Shown here: piece by piece, positions 51,548 to 59,978 of the stretch
Position numbering within the stretch: position 1 is the stretch's first letter
Layout: each line of letters starts with the position of its first letter
DNA from: Candidatus Calditenuis fumarioli
GTDB taxonomy: Archaea > Thermoproteota > Nitrososphaeria_A > Caldarchaeales > Calditenuaceae
Direction of reading: 5' to 3'
Length of the DNA: 64,000 bases
Assembly (NCBI GenBank): GCA_030059665.1
Contig: JANVYR010000002.1
Location: 185,261-249,260 of the forward strand
Translations under genes and position numbers: made by a program
The notes under the pieces: model-generated
Databases searched by the model: none
Seen by the model: the letters and a program-made list of their open reading frames with translations, nothing else
What the model was told of the DNA's origin: nothing

Positions 51548-52397
51548 GGAACGTCGAGGCCCTCTCCGCGAACTCCTCAGGTCTGAGGACTCCGAACGAC
51601 GAGACCGTGAGGACGTTCTCCAGCGGCTCTGTCAGGTCGAAGAGCTCGAAGGCCACACCTTCCAGCTCGATCGTCTCGTTCCTCCACAGTCCTTTGAGGT
51701 CGAGCTTGAGTGGGTCGGTGAGGAAGAGGCATGGGAGGCCCAGCTCCGATGCCCGCTCGACGAGGGAGGAGGTGCCGCTCCTGTTGACGATCCTTCCGTC
51801 CCTGAGGACCGCGTCCGATCCCAGCAGAACCGCATCGCATCCCCTCAGCCTCCTCAGGAACTCGAGGTCCTGGCTGACGCTGCACCTCACGCCCGCTCTC
51901 CTCAGCTCGGCTGATGCCCTGATTCCCTCGTTGAGGGGCGAGCAGAAGGGGAGCTCGACGGATGCCGGCTCCAGTGCCTTGATTGCCCGGAGCGCGTGGG
52001 AGCTGTAGCTGTAGGTCGCAACCCTGACGCCCTTCCCGAGGTGCCCCACCAGGCGGGTCACCGATTCGTCGATCCTCTCGCCGATGCCTGCTATCACGCT
52101 CTCCGCCGCCCTCTCAGCGTCCATCCCCTCAGCCAAGAGCCTACGCATCTCCCTCAGCGCGTTCGCTATGACGGGCATCGAGCTCCTCCGGTGCGCCACC
52201 TCCATGACCTTCGCCAGAGCTGCTTCCAGCTCCTCGCCGCTCATGCCCCTCACGAGCTCCGCCGTTTTCCTCAGCACCGCAAAGGCGATCTGCGTGGATC
52301 CCATCTCTCGGTCCATCACGATCCTGTTCAGCTCCTCCAGCGCATCCACCATATCCACCAACGCTCCACCATCACCTCCACCTGCACGCGAATCCAT
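51525..52397 (-). CDS. eIF2B-alpha-like/ribose-1,5-bisphosphate isomerase-fold protein
   Basis: ATG at 52397; 290 residues. An N-terminal helical domain and a Rossmann-like C-terminal domain fit the IF2B family. 'VATYSYSSHALRAIKAL' corresponds to the 'THSYS' form of eIF2B-alpha rather than the 'THCN' form that holds the catalytic Cys of ribose-1,5-bisphosphate isomerase, while the Asp in 'GSDAVLRDGRIVNRSGT' is kept. So isomerase activity is doubtful. It may be a regulatory homologue. Divergent from speD with a short shared promoter region. Confidence 0.82.
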   Translation of the reverse strand: MDSRAGGGDGGALVDMVDALEELNRIVMDREMGSTQIAFAVLRKTAELVRGMSGEELEAALAKVMEVAHRRSSMPVIANALREMRRLLAEGMDAERAAESVIAGIGERIDESVTRLVGHLGKGVRVATYSYSSHALRAIKALEPASVELPFCSPLNEGIRASAELRRAGVRCSVSQDLEFLRRLRGCDAVLLGSDAVLRDGRIVNRSGTSSLVERASELGLPCLFLTDPLKLDLKGLWRNETIELEGVAFELFDLTEPLENVLTVSSFGVLRPEEFAERASTFLTGSSSR

Positions 52398-52442
52398 AAC
52401 TCGATAAGTATATTAGAGTGGTTTTTAGCAGATTACCGGAAA

Positions 52443-52877
52443 ATGGGGGCTGGGAGCCGGGGGACTCCTGTAAGGAACCTGGACGGGCTCGGGCGTCACG
52501 TGATCGGTGAACTGTACGGATGCGACCCAGCCTCCCTCAAGGACCTCGACGGGATCATCGACGCGGTAAGGAGGGCTGCGAAGGAGGCAGGAGCGACGAT
52601 CGTTGGCGACTTCGCGAACAAGTACGACAAGGGCGAGGGCGTCTCGTACATACTGGTGGTGAAGGAGAGCCACCTCTCGGTGCACACGTGGCCCGAGCTC
52701 GGGTACGCCTCGGTGGACATCTACACCTGCGGCGACCACGTCGATCCCTGGAGGGCCTTCGACGTCATAGCAGAGGCGCTGAAGCCGAGGACCGTCAGCG
52801 TGATGGAGATCAAGAGGGGCCTGATGGTGAAGGAGGCCGAGCAACGGGCGAGCATCGCGCTCGAGGAGCTGAGATGA
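52443..52877 (+). CDS. speD: S-adenosylmethionine decarboxylase proenzyme
   Basis: ATG at 52443, with TATA-like agtatatta (52406-52414) about 30 bases upstream; the longer frame upstream is antisense to the eIF2B-like gene. The 144-residue proenzyme has the self-cleavage site Glu75-Ser76 in 'KESHLSVHTWPELGYASVDI', where Ser becomes the pyruvoyl cofactor, and 'TCGDHVDPWRAF' with the catalytic Cys. It makes decarboxylated SAM, the aminopropyl donor for spermidine. Its stop overlaps the speE start (ATGA). Prokaryotic class 1B length. Confidence 0.95.
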   Translation: MGAGSRGTPVRNLDGLGRHVIGELYGCDPASLKDLDGIIDAVRRAAKEAGATIVGDFANKYDKGEGVSYILVVKESHLSVHTWPELGYASVDIYTCGDHVDPWRAFDVIAEALKPRTVSVMEIKRGLMVKEAEQRASIALEELR

Positions 52878-53782
52878 CCGAGTACCTCTGGATCTCGGAG
52901 AACGTCGCCGAGGGGCTCAGGGAGTACTACGCGGTCAGGGAGGTGCTGGTCAGGACCAGGACGAGGTACCAGGACGTCTCCGTGGTCGACACCGTTCCCT
53001 TCGGCAGGTGCCTGGTCATCGACGGCAAGCTCCAGTCGTCGCTGCTGGACGAGCACGTGTACCACGAGGTTCTGGTCCACCCCGCGATGGTGACCCACGG
53101 ATCGCCGAGGAGGGTTCTGGTGATAGGCGGAGGAGAGGGGGCCACGGCGAGGGAGGTCCTCAGGTGGAGGACGGTGGAGGAGCTGACGATGGTAGAGATC
53201 GACGAGGAGGTCGTGAGCTTCTGCAGGAAGCACATGCCCGAGCTGAGCGCGGGAGCCTTCGATGACCGGCGGATGAGGCTCGTGTTCGCGGAGGGGAGGA
53301 GCTACCTCGAGAAGGCCCCGGACGGCTCCTTCGACGTCATCGTCGTGGACGCCACCGATCCGACGGAGGGCGCTGCATCGCTTCCCCTCTACTCGCAGGA
53401 GTTCTACCGGATGGCCTCGGAGAAGCTGAGGGATGGCGGAGTTCTCGTGACGCAGGCGACGTCGATAGTCCACAACCCGTTCGCCTTCAGATCGATCATG
53501 GAGACCGTCAGGACAGCGTTCAGCCACGTCACGCCGCTCGCGGTCTTCGTGGTCTCGTTCTCCTCCGTCTGGGGGTTCGTCGTCGCGTCCGACTCTAGGT
53601 CTCCGGAGGAGGTGAGCGGGGAAGAGGTGGACAGGGTACTGAGGGAACGCGTCTCCGGCGGCCTCAGGTTCTACTCCGGCAGAGTTCATCACGCGTTGAT
53701 CGAGCTGGCGAGGAGGTACCTCGAGCTCTCGCGGCCGGATTACCGCATCATTAGAGACGGCGAGCCGGTTCTGATCCCCTAA
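52874..53782 (+). CDS. speE: Spermidine synthase (polyamine aminopropyltransferase)
   Basis: ATG at 52874 overlapping speD; 302 residues. '[18 protein letters not shown]' and the SAM-type '[18 protein letters not shown]' motif are diagnostic, with '[22 protein letters not shown]' holding the catalytic Asp and gatekeeper loop. It transfers aminopropyl groups from decarboxylated SAM to putrescine, agmatine or longer polyamines; in hyperthermophiles it often makes long polyamines. Direct coupling with SpeD fits. The 3' end overlaps the Nudix gene by 4 bases. Confidence 0.96.
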   Translation: MTEYLWISENVAEGLREYYAVREVLVRTRTRYQDVSVVDTVPFGRCLVIDGKLQSSLLDEHVYHEVLVHPAMVTHGSPRRVLVIGGGEGATAREVLRWRTVEELTMVEIDEEVVSFCRKHMPELSAGAFDDRRMRLVFAEGRSYLEKAPDGSFDVIVVDATDPTEGAASLPLYSQEFYRMASEKLRDGGVLVTQATSIVHNPFAFRSIMETVRTAFSHVTPLAVFVVSFSSVWGFVVASDSRSPEEVSGEEVDRVLRERVSGGLRFYSGRVHHALIELARRYLELSRPDYRIIRDGEPVLIP

Positions 53783-54222
53783 AGTTCACCCTGACCCCTG
53801 GAGCCCGACCCGAATCTTCCGAGGAAGTGCCTTTCGAGGAACTCCTTCGTCGAGTCGGTCATCTCGATGCCCTCCAGCTCCTCCGGCGAGAACCAGCGCG
53901 CGTCGATGGCGTCGTCCGATGCCCTCAGCTCGCCGCCGACCACCTCGGCCTCGAAGTCGACGATGACGAAGTGCTCGAGCAGCTCTCCCTCCGGGCCCCT
54001 CCAGAAGACGTCCACCACGTCCACCACCCTCCTCAGCCTCACCTCGAGGCCGGTCTCCTCCCGCATCTCCCTGACGGCCGCGTCCTCGCTCCGCTCCCCG
54101 AACCTTACCCTGCCTCCCGGGAGCGACCACTTACCCCTCCCGGGCTCGTTCCCGCGCCGGACGAGCAGCACCCTCCCGTCCTTGACGACGAACAGGCCCA
54201 CCGCTGGGATCGGCCACCTCAC
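53779..54222 (-). CDS. Nudix hydrolase
   Basis: GTG at 54222; 147 residues. The complete Nudix box, '[24 protein letters not shown]', spans about residues 36-59 with the metal-binding REMREE. The N-terminal '[18 protein letters not shown]' is standard. Substrates may be ADP-ribose, oxidised nucleotides or other nucleoside diphosphate derivatives; it is not resolved by sequence. It is divergent from a tiny membrane-protein frame and convergent with speE. Confidence 0.93.
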   Translation of the reverse strand: MRWPIPAVGLFVVKDGRVLLVRRGNEPGRGKWSLPGGRVRFGERSEDAAVREMREETGLEVRLRRVVDVVDVFWRGPEGELLEHFVIVDFEAEVVGGELRASDDAIDARWFSPEELEGIEMTDSTKEFLERHFLGRFGSGSRGQGEL

Positions 54223-54282
54223 ACCCCACCACCCCCTCCGTTGTCGGAAACGCTTTTACGGGTAATCTGAGCTCGAAAGCCC

Positions 54283-54489
54283 GTGAGGTCCCTTGCCTTA
54301 ACGCTCATGCCCGTCCTACTCGTGCCTCACCTCCTCGTCATATACTCGGTACTGGGGACTGAGGAGCCGGGCTGGAGCCACCAGGTCAGGGAGATGCCGG
54401 TGCCACCGAGACCGGAGGGAGACCGCGTTCCGACTCCGGTGCCCGCTGACGGACGCAGCGGTATGGTGGTCCGCCTTCGCTCTCTGTGA
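54283..54489 (+). CDS. Possible small signal-anchored peptide
   Basis: GTG start after a possible TATA-like cttttacgg about 30 bases upstream; 68 residues. The N-terminus is hydrophobic ('LALTLMPVLLVPHLLVIYSVLG'), the rest is polar and proline-rich. It could be a small membrane peptide. There is no homology that can be recognised and the codon signal is weak, so this is a tentative gene. Its stop lies 6 bases before the end of the convergent CoA transferase gene. Confidence 0.35.
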   Translation: MRSLALTLMPVLLVPHLLVIYSVLGTEEPGWSHQVREMPVPPRPEGDRVPTPVPADGRSGMVVRLRSL

Positions 54490-54495
54490 GGACGC

Positions 54496-55251
54496 TCAGC
54501 CGCTGACGAGCTCCCAGCAGGCCTCGAAGTCTGCGGGGTAGAGCCCGTACATTCCCGTGGGCTTGGCGCCTCCGGGGGCGTGAACGACAGCGGTGACGTG
54601 CTCCGAGTGTATGCTGGGCCTCTTCCCCCTGAAGTAGTCCTCGTCGACGATCTCCTCCGCGGTGATTATCGTGACCTTCGCGGCCCTCGCCTTGAACTCG
54701 TCCTCGTACACGGGGCCGAGGATCTCGGCGTTGCCCGAAGGATCGGCCCGATGGCAGTGGATCACTGCAACGTCAGGGACGATGGCCCTCACGAGCACCA
54801 CGTCCTCTCCTGTGAATGGATCGCTGACCACCTTCCACGTCCCAGCCCTCTCGTGAAGGGCCACCAGGTCTGACCCGAGCACCCCCCTCACGGGCATGAA
54901 GGGTATCCCGAAGGCTCCGGCCCTGATGCCGGCCATGAAGGCCCCGCAGGTGTCCTCGAGGAACTCGATTTCTCCCCTCTCGACCGACCTCCTGAAGTTG
55001 ACGGGTATCCCGAACCACTCGAGCGAGACCATGGCCGCCCTCACGCGCCTCACCATCCCCCTCTTCACCATGTACTCCAGGCCCACCCCCGGTTCCCGGT
55101 CGACGAAGCCGAGGCCCCTCACTCCGGCCTTCTCGAGCGCGAAGACGAAAGCCATCGGGTTCCGGTAGAAGGAGATGCCGCTGATGGTGATCGTCTGCCC
55201 CTCCTTGACGAGGGAGACGGCCTCCTCTATGCTGACCAGCTTGTCCGGCAT
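54496..55251 (-). CDS. Family I CoA transferase, alpha (A) subunit
   Basis: ATG at 55251; 251 residues. 'SIEEAVSLVKEGQTITISGI' and 'LGSDLVALHERAGTWKVVSDPFTGEDVVLVRAIVPDVAVIHCHRADPSGNAEILGP' as regions match GctA-type alpha subunits ('HVQRADPEGN'-like motif). The catalytic Glu lies in the beta subunit, which normally follows the alpha gene; none is present downstream here. The subunit is therefore orphaned within the window or pairs with a distant beta gene. The valS fragment and CRISPR array lie just upstream. Confidence 0.88.
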   Translation of the reverse strand: MPDKLVSIEEAVSLVKEGQTITISGISFYRNPMAFVFALEKAGVRGLGFVDREPGVGLEYMVKRGMVRRVRAAMVSLEWFGIPVNFRRSVERGEIEFLEDTCGAFMAGIRAGAFGIPFMPVRGVLGSDLVALHERAGTWKVVSDPFTGEDVVLVRAIVPDVAVIHCHRADPSGNAEILGPVYEDEFKARAAKVTIITAEEIVDEDYFRGKRPSIHSEHVTAVVHAPGGAKPTGMYGLYPADFEACWELVSG

Positions 55252-55282
55252 CGTCAGATATTGCGCCTTCAGGCCATAAAAA

Positions 55283-55459
55283 AGTTCTCGGCTCTGGAGG
55301 ACGGCGTCGGAGGCGCTTGAGGGCTACAGGCAGTTCAACTCCTTCGTTCCAACAACCAGGATCAGGGACTTCGACTGGGGTCTCTTCGCAAGCCACTACG
55401 TCGAGATGATGGCGCCGACGCAAACCCGCTCCACGTCTGCCAGCACGCGTGACCAATGA
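55283..55459 (+). pseudogene. valS: Fragment of valyl-tRNA synthetase anticodon-binding domain
   Basis: A plus-strand frame encodes 'SRLWRTASEALEGYRQFNSF' and then 'DWGLFASHYVEMM' before running into a stop. This is the anticodon-binding domain signature of archaeal ValRS-type class I synthetases. It has no start, no catalytic domain and a scrambled end after 'VEMM'. It lies between the CoA transferase start and the first CRISPR repeat. It is most likely a relic left by recombination. A functional valS would have to be elsewhere. Confidence 0.55.
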
Positions 55460-55521
55460 GGGTAAAAGAAGATGTGGATGGAGGGCAAAACCCTGTTCTC
55501 CCTTTAAGAACGACGTCGAGC

Positions 55522-56633
55522 CTTTCAACTCTCTTCGCGAGATTCCATCCATCTATCCATAGCTCCGCAACCTCTGGGTCATCCTTTCAACTCTCTTCGC
55601 GAGATTCGTTCCGGAGGCACCAAAACGTGCCGATCCCTGTGCTGACTTTCAACTCTCTTCGCGAGATTCCAAGGATACCAGCAGGAGTGCGGCGAGGAGC
55701 GCCGTGAGGAACCCTTTCAACTCTCTTCGCGAGATTCCGTGGAGCACCTTCGTGGAGTGGCTGTCTAAAGTGGGTACTTTCAACTCTCTTCGCGAGATTC
55801 AGTCATAGATCCGGACGAGCGTCTTATTGCGGGATGGGCTAATGTTGCTTTCAACTCTCTTCGCGAGATTCGGTGATCACAGCCATGAGCGCGGTCTGTC
55901 CCGAGTGCTTTCAACTCTCTTCGCGAGATTCTGTATCCGTACTTGACGATATCCTCGGCACATTTGATCCTTTCAACTCTCTTCGCGAGATTCAAAAGCC
56001 ACCACAGTCCCGGCCCAACACAAGAAACCTAACTTTCAACTCTCTTCGCGAGATTCCGCGGAGGTTGAGGATGGTATGAGTGCGGTAATAGAGATCTCTT
56101 TCAACTCTCTTCGCGAGATTCGCCCGAAGGAGTCCTAAAGATCCGCGTCCACGCGCCCACGCCTTTCAACTCTCTTCGCGAGATTCTTTGTGGCGAAAAT
56201 TGGTCGGGGTGATAACGAATGATTAGCGCTTTCAACTCTCTTCGCGAGATTCAACTTTCCTGCAAGGGCCACTGCGACTGGGATAATAATGCTTTCAACT
56301 CTCTTCGCGAGATTCTGAGCGGATGAGTAGCAGTCTGCCACCTGATATGCGGAAGCTTTCAACTCTCTTCGCGAGATTCATTGAGCGAGATGGCTGACGG
56401 ATCTACGGCGATCAGCGGTACTTTCAACTCTCTTCGCGAGATTCGAGCAAGGGTCCACAGTTGGCGAAGGATGTGATAAACTTTCAACTCTCTTCGCGAG
56501 ATTCCGTCGAGGTTCTGGATAGCCACGGTGACATAATACCTATCGCTTTCAACTCTCTTCGCGAGATTCCCGGATACGGCTGGGCGGGGAGCCTCGGCGT
56601 TTATTGGAACTTTCAACTCTCTTCGCGAGATTC
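55522..56633 (-). CRISPR. CRISPR array, 18 identical 24-bp repeats and 17 spacers
   Basis: The plus-strand unit is CTTTCAAC-TCTCTTCGCGAGATTC. Repeats start at 55522, 55584, 55646, 55714, 55777, 55848, 55908, 55970, 56033, 56098, 56163, 56229, 56292, 56356, 56421, 56481, 56546 and 56610. Spacers are 36-47 bases. On the minus strand the repeat reads GAATCTCG...GTTGAAAG, matching crenarchaeal type I/III repeats that leave a GTTGAAAG 5' handle, so transcription should run right to left. All repeats look identical, with no decayed end repeat. No cas genes are in the window, so processing proteins must be encoded elsewhere. Confidence 0.97.
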
Positions 56634-56947
56634 CGACCCCAATTTCCGGGAATCTCGCCTTAATTTTAGGATATTTTCAGCTCACCTCCGCCTGCCCCCG
56701 TTTTTGCAAGTGGGTATATAAAGAGCAGACGGACCAGCTTCATCGCAGTTAAGTATTCCTGTAAAAGCTAATTATGCAGAACAAACGATTTCCGCGCGCT
56801 GAGAGCCGTCTTGAGAAGGCACGCAGGGTTCCCATAAGTTCATGTAAAGGCTCCCTTCAACCGGAGAACTGCACTGAAAATCGCCTCTTCAATGCCTAGA
56901 GAGCGGAAATAGCCGATGAATTAAGCCACAAGGCAGAGAACGCGGGT
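56634..56947 (-). promoter_or_regulatory. Probable CRISPR leader
   Basis: No gene is seen in 314 bases right of the last repeat. The sequence is AT-rich compared with flanks, with TATA-like tttatatac on the minus strand (56713-56721, about 80 bases before the first transcribed repeat), suiting a leader promoter. A GAATCTCGC echo of the repeat occurs at about 56650 in the opposite orientation to the array. Confidence 0.6.
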
Positions 56948-58129
56948 TCAGACGATGACGCCCTTCGCCCGCAGCTCCCTGATCTCCTCAAGGGTGTAGC
57001 CGAGGCCGAGCAGGACCTCCTCCGTGTGCTGCCCCAGGAGCGGTGGCGGTGACCTTACGGGAGGCCTCTCGCCGCTGAAGAGCGCCGGGAACGCGAGAAG
57101 TGGTATCCGGCCGGCCCTCGGGTGCTGAACCGTCTGGAGCATCCCGCGCTCGATGACGTACGGATCGCTCAGGGCCTGCCTCACGGTCTTGACCGGAGCC
57201 ACCGGGACGTCGGCCGCCTCCAGCACCGCCACCCACTCCTCGACGGTTCTCCTCAGGAAGATCGGCTCCAGCAGCGCGAGCAGCTCGGATCTGTTCCTGA
57301 CCCTGTCGGCGTTGGTCCTGAAGCGCTGGTCCTCCGCGATCTCGGGGTGCCCGATCGCCTCGCAGAGCTTCCTGAACTGGTTGTCGTTCGCGACGGCCAC
57401 GATGACGTAGCCGTTGGAGGCCCTGAAGGCCTGGTACGGCACGATCGACGGGTGCGCCGACCCCATCCGCTTCGGCTCCTCGCCGCCGATGAGGTACGCC
57501 GAGGCCTGATGCGTGAGCAGGTACAGCTGGACGTCCAGCATCGAGACATCGATGTACCTGCCCTTCCCGGTTCTGGAACGTTCCATCAGGGCCGAGAGTA
57601 TCGAGATGGCTGCGAACATGCCGGCCGTTATGTCGGCTATGGGAACCGCGAACTTCACAGGCCCTCCCTCCGGCTCTCCCGTCAGGTCCATCATGCCGCT
57701 CATGGCCAGGGCTATCAGGTCGTAACCGGGCTTCTGGGAGTAGGAACCGGTCTGACCGAAGCCGCTGATGCTGCAGTAGATCAGGGATGGGTTGACCTTG
57801 GATAGCGACGCGTAATCCACGCCGAGCCTGCTGGCGACGCCAGGCCTGAAGTTCTCCACGACGACGTCCGAGACCGCCGCGAGTCTTTTGACGATCTCCA
57901 CCCCTTCCGGCTTCTTCAGGTCCACCGCGACGCTCTTCTTGTTACGGTTGACGCTGAGGAAGTACGTGCTCTCGCCGTTGACTGTGACCGCGAACTTCCG
58001 CGAGTCGTCGCCCTCCGGAGGCTCGATCTTGATCACCTCGGCACCGAGGTCACCCAGCAGCATCGTGCAGAAGGGCCCCGCCATGACCCTCGACAGGTCG
58101 AGTACCCTCACTCCCTCGAGCGGCAGCAC
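56948..58129 (-). CDS. Family III CoA transferase (CaiB/BaiF)
   Basis: GTG at 58129; 393 residues, standard for the family. 'VRVLDLSRVMAGPFCTMLLGDLGAEVIKIE' as a region opens the protein; 'NRNKKSVAVDLK', 'VVVENFRPGVASRLG' and 'SISGFGQTGSYS' follow; the catalytic Asp is in 'YIDVSMLDVQLYL'. Family III enzymes move CoA between carboxylic acids through an Asp-CoA anhydride. Substrate not determined. The gene is next to the CRISPR leader and 62 bases from the DUF355 gene on the same strand. Confidence 0.94.
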   Translation of the reverse strand: MLPLEGVRVLDLSRVMAGPFCTMLLGDLGAEVIKIEPPEGDDSRKFAVTVNGESTYFLSVNRNKKSVAVDLKKPEGVEIVKRLAAVSDVVVENFRPGVASRLGVDYASLSKVNPSLIYCSISGFGQTGSYSQKPGYDLIALAMSGMMDLTGEPEGGPVKFAVPIADITAGMFAAISILSALMERSRTGKGRYIDVSMLDVQLYLLTHQASAYLIGGEEPKRMGSAHPSIVPYQAFRASNGYVIVAVANDNQFRKLCEAIGHPEIAEDQRFRTNADRVRNRSELLALLEPIFLRRTVEEWVAVLEAADVPVAPVKTVRQALSDPYVIERGMLQTVQHPRAGRIPLLAFPALFSGERPPVRSPPPLLGQHTEEVLLGLGYTLEEIRELRAKGVIV

Positions 58130-58191
58130 GCTGGACGCCGTTCATTCCCTCTGAAAACGTTGACGCGGCAGGTCTCCGGGTCGGCCCTCTC

Positions 58192-58674
58192 TCAGAACTT
58201 GTAGCCTATCTTCCTCAGGAAAGCCTTCCTCTCGGCGACGTCCTCCTCTCCCTCTATCCCCAGCGGCTTCATCCCGTCGACCACGCCGAGGACCGATCTG
58301 CCCTGCTCCGTCTCTGCGACAATGACCTCGACCGGGTTGCCCGTGGCGCAGTAGAACCCGACTATCTCCGGAACCTCCCTCAGCCTCGGCAGGACGTTGA
58401 TAGGATACGCGTTGCGCAGCAGTATCACCAGCAGGTGACCGCAGCCGATCTTGAGCGCCGTCTCCGCCGCCAGCCGCTCCAGCTCCTCGTCCGTGCCCGA
58501 GTGCCTCACCAGCCTCTTCCCTGATGCCTCGCAGAACCCTATTCCGAACCTGATCCCCGGAACTGTGGTCACGAGGGCCTCGTGGACGTCCTCGACGGTC
58601 TTGATGAAGTGGCTCTGTGCGAGAATTACCTGTACTCCCTCGGGAACCTCGACCTTTACGGTCTCGAGCTTCAC
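58192..58674 (-). CDS. Adenosine-specific kinase family protein (DUF355)
   Basis: GTG 58674 gives 160 residues, the usual length, starting 'VKLETVKVEVPEG'. The longer frame would overlap dph2. Typical family phrases are 'VILAQSHFIKTVEDVHEAL', 'IRFGIGFCEASGKRLVR' and 'GFYCATGNPVEVIVAETEQG'. The family is annotated as adenosine-specific kinase from structural work, but the physiological role is unsettled. It follows dph2 after 26 bases on the same strand and may be co-transcribed. Confidence 0.9.
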   Translation of the reverse strand: MKLETVKVEVPEGVQVILAQSHFIKTVEDVHEALVTTVPGIRFGIGFCEASGKRLVRHSGTDEELERLAAETALKIGCGHLLVILLRNAYPINVLPRLREVPEIVGFYCATGNPVEVIVAETEQGRSVLGVVDGMKPLGIEGEEDVAERKAFLRKIGYKF

Positions 58675-58700
58675 GGCTTCTCTCCTATCTGGGACGCTTA

Positions 58701-59768
58701 TCAAACTTCCGAGGGCGAGGGACTCTCGGGGAGGGCCGAGGAAGTCCAGCTCTCCATTACCCAGCTCTGCGGATAGCTCGAGAGGAAGCCCCTTCGCAGC
58801 AGCTCCTCCCACGACGTTAGGCCCAGAGCCACCATGACCTCTCCCGGCAGCAGCACCGGCACCCTGAACCTGTCCTGGTCCTCGACGCTCAGGCGCGGAC
58901 AGGCCGTGTTCACCAACGCCTCGTACCTCCCCTCGAGGTCCTCTGCCCTCACCTCGTCCACCACCACCAGCTCCGCATCAAGCCCCCTCCCTCTCAGTAG
59001 GCCCACCAGCCACCGGGCCAGACCGAAGTACCTCTGGCCGGGCTTGACAGAGACCACGACGCCAACCCTCCTGCACGATCTGAACGCGAGGATCTGCGCG
59101 TACCTCTTCCTGAGCACCTTCTCGGCGGTCTCCCTCAGCGGCACAACCTTCTGAGAGTGGGGGTCGGCCGCGAAGACCTCCTTCCTCGAGATCAGCGCCA
59201 GCCCGAGCCCGTGGAAGACCGAGCCGAGGACCAGGTGCGCGTCCACCTCCCCGTCCAGCGAGGTCATCGTCGAGTAGTCGCATCCCAGCACCTGTCCGCT
59301 GTACCTCAGGTGGTTCGACGGCCTGCCGATCATGACAACATGCCCTGCTCTCCTCAGGTCCTCCGCGAGCCGCCCGAGGAGATCGAGGTACTGGACCGTC
59401 GCTCCCAGCCCCACCCTCCGATAACCCTCAAGCGCTTTAAGCATCTCCGGCAGCAGGGAGGCCACCGGCTCATAATTCTGGTACCTGTGCTCCAAATAGA
59501 ATACTGGAATGGACGGTGACCTGACGAACTCGGCGTGACCCACGTGAACGATCGCGTCGCATCCCAACTCAGCAGCCTCTCGGAGGGCGAGATCGCACCC
59601 TCCCCAGCACATCCCACCTGAGACGACCACCTCGACCCCCATTTCGCCGAGGGCCCTCGCGGCCTCCCGTGCGACCTCCGTCAGACCGGGTGGGGCCTGC
59701 AGCAGAACCCTCCGCGGTGACCTCTCCCTGACCCAAGCCAACAGCCTCTCCAGCTCGTCGGACGGCAT
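58701..59768 (-). CDS. dph2: Diphthamide synthase Dph2 (radical SAM-like)
   Basis: ATG at 59768; 355 residues. Three Cys residues that bind the 4Fe-4S cluster are in 'GGMCWGGCDLA', 'VLGCDYSTM' and 'NTACPRLS', and 'LQAPPGL' is at the N-terminus. Archaeal Dph2 transfers the 3-amino-3-carboxypropyl group of SAM to a histidine of elongation factor 2, the first step of diphthamide formation. Length is in the usual range. It heads a minus-strand unit with the DUF355 gene. Confidence 0.95.
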   Translation of the reverse strand: MPSDELERLLAWVRERSPRRVLLQAPPGLTEVAREAARALGEMGVEVVVSGGMCWGGCDLALREAAELGCDAIVHVGHAEFVRSPSIPVFYLEHRYQNYEPVASLLPEMLKALEGYRRVGLGATVQYLDLLGRLAEDLRRAGHVVMIGRPSNHLRYSGQVLGCDYSTMTSLDGEVDAHLVLGSVFHGLGLALISRKEVFAADPHSQKVVPLRETAEKVLRKRYAQILAFRSCRRVGVVVSVKPGQRYFGLARWLVGLLRGRGLDAELVVVDEVRAEDLEGRYEALVNTACPRLSVEDQDRFRVPVLLPGEVMVALGLTSWEELLRRGFLSSYPQSWVMESWTSSALPESPSPSEV

Positions 59769-59978
59769 CCTTTCACCCTCGTCCTACGGTGCGCTCAGAT
59801 AACCTCGGGTCGGTCACTGGCTCACCACTCGGCAATCTCATCATCGCGCACTATTACCTCGCCGAGACGGGATTTCAAGGTGACGTCCGTTGGGGATCCC
59901 GCCTTCCAGTGCAGTTCGCGACGGCCGGGTCGGCGCTGGACCGTGGGCACGTTATTTCTTTATGAGCTGCCGTGGTTT

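Noticed and set aside
56645-56660. GAATCTCGC near the last repeat as a 19th degenerate CRISPR repeat.
   Set aside because: Only 9 bases match and it is in the opposite orientation; better seen as part of the leader.
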